Shown here one piece after another: positions 28,520-33,434 of a DNA stretch of 33,434 nucleotides. The translations under genes and the position numbers were made by a program. Below the pieces are notes generated by a model that was not told the origin of the DNA, did not search any database, and worked only from the letters and a program-made list of their open reading frames with translations. Origin of the DNA: UBA7396 sp047637875 (GTDB taxonomy: Bacteria > Patescibacteriota > Gracilibacteria > BD1-5 > UBA6164); NCBI GenBank assembly GCA_047637875.1, contig JBLJBH010000017.1:1-33434 (forward strand), read 5' to 3'. Every line of letters starts with the position of its first letter. Position 1 is the stretch's first letter.

Positions 28520-29149
28520 ATGAATTTATTAGACTCACTTAAATGGAGATATGCGACAAAGATTTTTGATAAAAATAAAAAAGTATCAGATTCGGATTTA
28601 GAAGAAGTTTTAGAGGCTTTTAGGTTATCAGCTTCTAGTTTTTGACTTCAACCTTGGAAGATAATTGTTGTGGAAAATTTTGAATTAAGAGCAAAACTTT
28701 TACAAGCATCTTGGAATCAACCTCAAATAGTTGATGCTTCCCATTTACTTGTACTTGCTAGAATGGAAAATCCAGGCGAAGAATTAGTAGAAAGATATTT
28801 AGATGATTTAGTGAAAACTAGATGAATTAAAAGACAAGATGTTGCTTGATATGAGGATATGATGAAATGATTTTTAAACTCAAAATCAGTTGATGAAAGA
28901 AATCTTTGGGCTTCAAGACAAGTAAATATTGCGTTAGGAAATGTTTTAGCTTTCTTAGCTTCAAAACAAATAGATGCTTGTCCTATGGAGTGATTTGACT
29001 CAAATGCTTATAATGAGATTTTATGACTTGATAAATTATGACTTTTTGCAAATGTTGTTTTACCAATTTGATATAGATCATCAGAAGATAAATATGCTAC
29101 TTCACCAAAAGTAAGATTTGCAAAAGAAGATATTGTGGTAAAAATGTAA
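28520..29149 (+). CDS. NfsB-like FMN nitroreductase
   Basis: 209 aa, the standard nitroreductase length. N-terminal LDSLKWRYATKIFD with the FMN phosphate-binding R-x-A-x-K, SASSFGLQPWKIIVVEN, middle LWASRQVNIALGNVLAFLASKQIDACPMEGFD and C-terminal LPIGYRSSEDKYATSPKVRF: all are NfsB/YfkO family positions, with the FMN contact Arg near the end. It reduces nitro compounds, quinones or other acceptors with NAD(P)H. The physiological substrate is unknown. It may serve redox balance together with the rubredoxin fusion just downstream, but a terminator and a promoter separate them. UGA codons are read as Gly. Confidence 0.92.
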
Positions 29150-29157
29150 TCATTTTA

Positions 29158-29190
29158 AATAAGAGTTCTTAAAAAAGAGCTTTTATTTTG
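29158..29190 (+). terminator. Nitroreductase terminator
   Basis: AATAAGAGTTCTT and AAGAGCTTTTATT, 13-bp stem with two G-T pairs around an A-rich loop, then TTTTG. Confidence 0.7.
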
Positions 29191-29214
29191 CAAAAAATAT
29201 TTTTAAATTATAAT
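29188..29214 (+). promoter_or_regulatory. Promoter of the rubredoxin fusion
   Basis: TTGCAA (29188-29193), 15-nt spacer, TATAAT (29209-29214), 30 nt before the ATG. The -35 overlaps the end of the terminator. Confidence 0.55.
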
Positions 29215-29244
29215 GCATGAGAAATATTTTTTAAATACCGCGAT

Positions 29245-29709
29245 ATGAAATACCATTGCACTGGATGTGATTATATTTATGATGAAATCCTTTGAGATGA
29301 AGATTTGTGACTTGAACCAAAAACTTTTTTTGATAATCTACCAAGCGATTTTTTCTGTCCTTTTTGTGATACTCATAAAGATGATTTTGTCGTTTTTGAA
29401 GAGCAAATAAATTATCCACTTGATAGAGGAAATTTAACTGGATTTGAACAAGAGCATTTTCCTGAATTTCAAATAGTTTGAGATACTTTAAAATATGGTT
29501 TTTCTGAAACCGGGCATCCCAATGATGAAAATCATTTTATTTATAAAGTTACTTTAGTAGATGATTCTGGAGATGAAATTTTAAAGCATCAATTCCAAGT
29601 TTGAGATGAAGTTCTTTGAGAGTTTGATATTGATTATTTAGATAATTTTGAACTGAGAGTTTATTGTTTGAAAGATGGAATTTTTTCAAGCGGAATTATA
29701 CAGAGATAA
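29245..29709 (+). CDS. Rubredoxin-superoxide reductase-like fusion with an altered iron site
   Basis: 154 aa. Residues 1-52 are a rubredoxin: CTGCDYIYDE then LPSDFFCPFC, i.e. two CxxC sites for one FeS4 centre. Residues about 60-154 follow the superoxide reductase (desulfoferrodoxin C-terminal) fold: EHFPEFQI for the first His, GHPNDENHFIYKV for two further His, and VYCLKDG for the Cys. In superoxide reductases the end reads C-x-x-H-G; here the His is Asp (C-x-x-D-G). So one of four equatorial His ligands seems to be lost. The rubredoxin could feed electrons to centre II. The function may be superoxide removal with changed ligation, or another electron-transfer role. Single gene with promoter and terminator. 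ATG 29245 is the only start giving the rubredoxin domain. Confidence 0.85.
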
Positions 29710-29738
29710 AATCAAAATCGAAAGGTTTTGATTTTTTT
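29708..29738 (+). terminator. Terminator after the rubredoxin fusion
   Basis: AAATCAAAATC, GAAA, GGTTTTGATTTTTTT, starting in the stop codon. The 3' arm carries the -35 of the gltX promoter. Confidence 0.85.
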
Positions 29739-29754
29739 AATTTTTTCATATAAT
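29728..29754 (+). promoter_or_regulatory. gltX promoter
   Basis: TTGATT (29728-29733, within the terminator arm), 15-nt spacer, TATAAT (29749-29754), 32 nt before the gltX ATG. Confidence 0.55.
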
Positions 29755-29786
29755 AAGCCATATTTTTACATTTTTAAGAGAAAATT

Positions 29787-31397
29787 ATGAATTTAGAAAA
29801 TCTATTATTTCCAGAAATTACAGATACTCCAGAAAGTATTTTGGCAAAATATCCAAAAAGACCAGTTTGACAAGTTGTTACAAGAATTGCTCCAAGCCCA
29901 ACTTGATTTTTTCATATTGGAACTTTATATACAACTATGGTGGATGAAATATTTGCTCATAAAAATGAGTGAGTTTTATTTTTGAGAGCAGAAGATACAG
30001 ATCAAAAAAGAGAAGTTGAGTGAGCTATGAAAAAATATATTGATATATTAAAGATTTTTTGAATAGATTTTGATGAATGACCAATTTGAGAAAAATATCA
30101 AGATTTAGGGAATTATGGACCATATACTCAATCTCAAAGAGAATACATTTATAAAGTATTTTTAAAAGATTTGGTTGCAAAAGGATTTGCGTATCCTTGC
30201 TTTTTAACTGAAGATGAAATTACTGAAGTTAGAACTATTCAAGAAGCTTCAAAAGTACCAACTGGAATTTATGGAGAATATTCTCGTTATAGAAATGCGA
30301 GTTTTGAAGAAATAAAAAAAGAAATCGATGCGGGAAAAGAATTTGTCATTAGATATAAATCAGAGTGAAGTATTGTGAAAAAAATACAAGTTCAAGACGA
30401 AATAAAGTGAAATGTACAAATAGCAGAAAATTTTCTTGATATTGTTATTATGAAGGTAAATGGGCTTCCAACTTATCATTTTGCTCATATAGTTGATGAT
30501 TATTTGATGGGAACTACTTTGGTTATTAGATGAGATGAATGGTTTGCTTCTCTTCCACTTCATTTGCAACTTTTCCAAACGATGTGATGGAATGCTCCAA
30601 AATATGCTCATATTTCACCACTTGTGAAAATGGATGGAGAATCAAGAAGAAAATTATCAAAAAGAAAAGATGTAGAAGCAAATGTTGAATATTATTTTGA
30701 AGATGGGTATTTAGTAGAAGCGATTGGGGACTTTTTATGTAATATGATAAATGCTTGATTTGAAGATTGGAGAGCACAAAACCCAGATAAAAATTATAGA
30801 GAATTTGATTTTAAACTCGAAAAAATGAGTTCGGCTGGAGCTTTAGTTGATATGGATAAGCTAAAATGGGTAAATTCAAATGTGATAAAAAATATGAGTT
30901 TAGAAAAGTTATATGAAAAACTCGAAGAATATTTAAAAACTTATCAAAATGATTTTTATGAAAATATTTTTTCAAAGGCTGATAGAAAATACAACGAAAA
31001 AATTATTTTAGAACTAAAAACAAGACTTGTAACGCTAAAAGATTATAAAGAATTAACTACATTTTTTTATAGTGACTTTGGAATAAATGGGAAAATAAAA
31101 GAATTACTTGTGAATCCAAAAATGAAAATAGAAGATATTTCTATTGCAAAAAAATGACTTGAAATAGCACTGAATATTTTACAAAATCAAACATGAGAAT
31201 TTGAAAGTATTGATGAGATAAAAAATATTTTTGTAGAAAAAATACAAAATGCTGGAATGAAAAATGGTCAAGTTTTATGGCCAGTAAGAGTTGCTTTAAG
31301 TTGAGAAGAATTTTCACCATGAGCTTTAGAGTTAATTTTTATACTTTGAAGAGAAAAGTCAATACAAAGAATACAAAAACTTTTGAATTTGATTTAG
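29787..31397 (+). CDS. gltX: Glutamyl-tRNA synthetase
   Basis: 536 aa. Class I synthetase: HIGH-type motif as SPTGFFHIGT at about 36-45 (Gly as UGA), LRAEDTDQKR, GPYTQSQR, the KMSKS-type motif KLSKR at about 288-292, and VNGLPTYHFAHIVDDYLMG. The C-terminal 200 residues form the helical anticodon-binding cage, ending with WPVRVALSGEEFSPGALELIFILGRE, typical of GltX. It charges tRNA-Glu, and possibly tRNA-Gln if the organism uses the amidotransferase route (not visible here). It is slightly longer than E. coli GltX (471). It is followed after 44 nt by a zinc-ribbon gene, probably in the same transcript. Confidence 0.96.
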
Positions 31398-31441
31398 TTT
31401 GGTGGTATAATTATCTAGATTTAAAACTAACAAAAATAAAT

Positions 31442-31843
31442 ATGAATTACCAAATGTTAAAAACACTTCTTGATTCACTTGTCTTAAACTTCAGATGTCC
31501 AAGCTGTTCTTCTGGAGTTATTGATAATAACATTGAAATCGTTTGAGCTGCTGGAACGAGTGTGAATTTAGATGTATTTTGTCCAAATTGTGAAAAACAT
31601 ACTTTTGTAAAAGCAGAAGTTTCTCAAATAAATCTTTGAAATATTGTTGATTTAAAATCAGAAAATATTGAAGCGTTAAAACAAAAACTTCATGATAAAT
31701 TAACACATCTCAATATTAAAAATAGAAATATATGAGAAACAAAAAATATAGAAGCAAAAATTAATGAAAAAGAGATTTTAGAATTAAGGGAAGCTTTTAA
31801 AAATGAACATTTGAATGTTCAGGATTTTTTAGGTGAAAACTAA
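31442..31843 (+). CDS. Small zinc-ribbon protein, unknown
   Basis: 133 aa. A treble-clef/zinc-ribbon module at about 18-55: CPSCSSG and CPNCEKHTF, two CPxC knuckles with about 30 residues between. The region between (GAAGTSVNLDVF) forms the beta ribbon. Residues 65-133 are charged and helical (LKQKLHDKLTHLNIKN; EAKINEKEILELREAFK). It could bind nucleic acid or a protein; no specific family recognised. It sits 44 nt after gltX without terminator, so is likely in the same operon, and is followed by an inverted repeat. Confidence 0.78.
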
Positions 31844-31847
31844 AATT

Positions 31848-31875
31848 TTGACAAAAAATTAATTAAAAGTATATT
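31848..31875 (+). promoter_or_regulatory. Promoter of the coiled-coil gene
   Basis: TTGACA (31848-31853), 16-nt spacer, TATATT (31870-31875). The -10 lies in the left arm of the following hairpin. Confidence 0.5.
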
Positions 31876-31899
31876 ACAAATGTAATATACTTTTTTAAT
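31859..31899. terminator. Hairpin after the zinc-ribbon gene, overlapping the next promoter
   Basis: AATTAAAAGTATATTAC, AAAT, GTAATATAC-TTTTTTAATT. It works as a terminator of the gltX unit, but it also encloses the -10 of the next promoter, so it may be an operator. Confidence 0.65.
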
Positions 31900-31907
31900 T
31901 GGTTTTT

Positions 31908-32330
31908 ATGAAAAAAATTATTTTATTTGTAGTAGCATTATTTGTTACTTATATAATTTCTATTTTTGCATTACCATCTGTTTCTTCTTATATATGAGAA
32001 AAATTTTGACTCACTGGATTTAATAATTGAGTTATAAGTATTAGAGATGGTTTTAATGATTTTATAACTAATTTTGATGTTATTGGAAAATATAAAGAAA
32101 CTAAAGATTCAGCTCTTGAAATAAAGCAAAATGTTGAAACTCAGGTTCAAGAAACAAAACAAAAAATTGAAACTATTCAAACAAATGTAGAAAAAACTAC
32201 ACAAGCTATTGATGAAACAACTAAAGCAGTCAATAATACTTTAGATTCCTTGAATGACCTTGGAAATAGTATTTGAGACATAGTTCCTTCTAGTAATTCT
32301 TGAAATACAAACTCTTGAAATACAAACTAA
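31908..32330 (+). CDS. Membrane-anchored coiled-coil protein, unknown
   Basis: 140 aa. An N-terminal hydrophobic helix (about 4-25, IILFVVALFVTYIISIFALPS) is either an uncleaved anchor or a signal peptide. Residues 55-125 form an amphipathic coiled coil with heptad-like Q/E/T repeats (ALEIKQNVETQVQETKQKIE ... NVEKTTQAIDETTKAVNNTL). The tail has a direct repeat of NTNSG, near SNSGNTNSGNTN, UGA being Gly. Not recognised. It sits 20 nt before dcd and might be co-transcribed with it. Confidence 0.75.
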
Positions 32331-32350
32331 AATATTATTAATTATTGTAT

Positions 32351-32926
32351 ATGATATTATCAGATAGCGAAATAAAAAAATATTTAAACTCTTGAGAGTT
32401 AAGAGTTGAATCTCTTTGAGGTTATGATATCTCAGCTCAAATTTGACCGGCAAGTTTAGATTTTAGACTTGGAAATACTTTTAAATATTATAAAAGAGAT
32501 AACTTAACACTTATTGACCCAAATATTTGAGTTGATGCAAATCATATTGAAACCATTATTTTAGATGAGAAAACTCCATTTATTCTTCATCCAAGACAAT
32601 TTGTTTTATGAGTTACTATGGAAAAAATCAGAGTTCCATATGATTTAGTAGCAAGATGTGAATGAAGAAGCTCTATAGGAAGACTTTGAATAGTTATTCA
32701 CTCAACAGCTTGATTTATTGATCCAGGTTTTGAATGAACAATTACTTTAGAGATTACAAATATAAACGAAGTTCCAGTTGCTTTATATCCTGGAATGAGA
32801 ATTGGGCAATTTGCTTTTGAAAGTATTTTATGAAATGTTGATGTTACATATGATAAAAGAAAATGAAGTAAATATATGTGACAAGTTTTGCCTGAAGAGT
32901 CAAGAATTAATAAAGATTTACATTAA
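32351..32926 (+). CDS. dcd: dCTP deaminase
   Basis: 191 aa, the family length. N-terminal MILSDSEIKKYLNSGE and GPASLDFRLG. The core is ARCEGRSSIGRLGIVIHST at about 100-118 with AGFIDPGFEGTITLEITN right after it: the R-S-S/S-x-G-R phosphate-binding block, the catalytic Glu in the TLE element at about 131-133, and the nucleotide-binding G-F-I-D-P-G-F. It turns dCTP into dUTP (or directly to dUMP in bifunctional members, which cannot be told by eye). dUTP then goes to dUMP for thymidylate. It lies 5 nt before tlyA. Confidence 0.94.
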
Positions 32927-32931
32927 GAAAT

Positions 32932-33399
32932 ATGAGACTTGATCAATATATATCACAAAAATTATTAGTTTCTAGAAATAGAGCTCAATTTTTTATTGAA
33001 CAAGAAAAAGTTAAGGTTAATTCAAAAATTATTACAAAATTATCATATTTAGTAAAAGAAACTGATAAAGTTGAAGAAAATATTCAAGAGATAAATTATG
33101 TTTCAAGAAGTGCATTGAAATTGAAATGATTTTTAGAGGAAAATAATATAGAGTTAATTGATATGGTTTGTTTAGATATTGGCTCAAGTACATGATGATT
33201 TACACAAGTATTACTTGAAAAATGAGTAAAAAAAGTTTATGCACTTGATGTTGGAACTTCACAATTACACGAAACATTAAAAGGAAATTCTAAAATTGTA
33301 TCTATAGAAAATACAGATATTAGAAAATTTGATAAAAATATTATAAAAGAAGAAATTAATTTAATAGTTTGTGATATTTCTTGTAATTTTAAAAGTTAA
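32932..33399 (+). pseudogene. tlyA: tlyA-like rRNA 2'-O-methyltransferase, truncated
   Basis: 155 aa against about 240-275 in full TlyA. Residues 1-60 are an S4 RNA-binding domain (MRLDQYISQKLLVSRNRAQFFIEQ), then YVSRSALKLKGFLEEN and the FtsJ-type SAM motif I (CLDIGSSTGGFTQVLL at about 81-96), VYALDVGTSQLHETL. The normal family continues with a D(I/V)SFIS block; here homology ends at CDIS, followed by CNFKS and TAA. The stop overlaps the start of the repeat at 33399, so the gene appears broken by an insertion or assembly joint. Without the C-terminal half the SAM fold is incomplete, so it is probably inactive. It starts 5 nt after dcd, probably in one operon. Confidence 0.8.
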
Positions 33400-33434
33400 A
33401 ATGTCACTATCGTAAAAAATAGAAATGTCACTAT
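33399..33434. repeat. Tandem 12-bp repeat at the window edge, possible IS end
   Basis: AAATGTCACTAT at 33399-33410 and again at 33423-33434, period 24, separated by CGTAAAAAATAG. It begins exactly where tlyA stops. Short repeats of this kind occur as subterminal transposase-binding sites in some insertion sequences. The window ends here, so the element itself is not seen. Confidence 0.55.

Noticed and set aside
30360..30777. Two 83-aa minus-strand frames
   Set aside because: Antisense shadows within gltX.
31277..31546. 89-aa plus frame across the gltX end
   Set aside because: Different frame from both gltX and the zinc-ribbon gene, each of which has clear motifs in its own frame.
1..33434. 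UGA = Trp (code 4) as explanation
   Set aside because: UGA occupies invariant Gly positions in P-loops and MurG, while UGG remains in use for Trp.
1..33434. tRNA or rRNA genes
   Set aside because: No cloverleaf with TTCRA/CCA-like arms and no rRNA-like GC-rich block was seen on either strand by eye.

Overview
Organism. The window is very AT-rich, and almost every gene reads open only if UGA is an amino acid. UGA falls on invariant glycines: the GGTGGH loop of MurG, and the P-loops of the pilus ATPase (GPTGSGK) and of the ABC ATPase (GPSGSGKS). UGG is kept separately for Trp, and all complete genes end in TAA or TAG. This is genetic code 25 (UGA = Gly), known from Candidatus Absconditabacteria (SR1) and Gracilibacteria (BD1-5) in the Patescibacteria/CPR. 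Under the standard code every gene breaks into short fragments. All CDS here were read with UGA = Gly; 28 complete or nearly complete genes plus two edge or broken genes are called, with no gap over 300 bases.

Layout. (1) 1-5050: end of an unknown gene, lexA, a LysM/lytic transglycosylase protein, pnp and a small unknown protein. (2) 5047-8380, minus strand: a PAS-PAS-GGDEF protein, murG and a PAP2 phosphatase (peptidoglycan precursor and lipid carrier recycling). (3) hisS with a hairpin leader. (4) 9980-16117, minus strand: a type IV pilus locus. An operon of a bitopic acidic protein, a PilB-type ATPase, a SpoIIE-type PP2C phosphatase and PilC ends in a strong terminator and is followed by a separately promoted prepilin. 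(5) A CorC/HlyC-type CNNM-CBS protein, convergent with a GuaB1-like gene, a nucleotidyltransferase and a 70-aa protein. (6) A pirin, then a tesA-ybbA-ybbP-like set in which ATPase and permease are separated by about 2 kb carrying an unknown membrane protein, a RelE-type toxin-antitoxin pair and a REP-associated tyrosine transposase (RAYT) with REP-like hairpins. A 110-bp inverted-repeat element sits between tesA and ybbA. (7) 26647-32330: a four-helix membrane protein, a Cys-repeat lipoprotein, nitroreductase, a rubredoxin-superoxide reductase-like fusion, gltX, a zinc-ribbon protein and a coiled-coil protein. (8) dcd and a tlyA gene that stops at about 60% of normal length, where two copies of a 12-bp repeat begin.

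Expression signals. Most units have TTGAC(A/T)-like or TTGCA(A/T) -35 boxes and TATAAT-like -10 boxes 15-18 nt apart. Many genes lack a visible Shine-Dalgarno sequence. Convergent genes share compact bidirectional hairpin terminators, and in several places the terminator's 3' arm supplies the next promoter's -35 box. All functional statements rest on reading motifs by eye; no database search was run.
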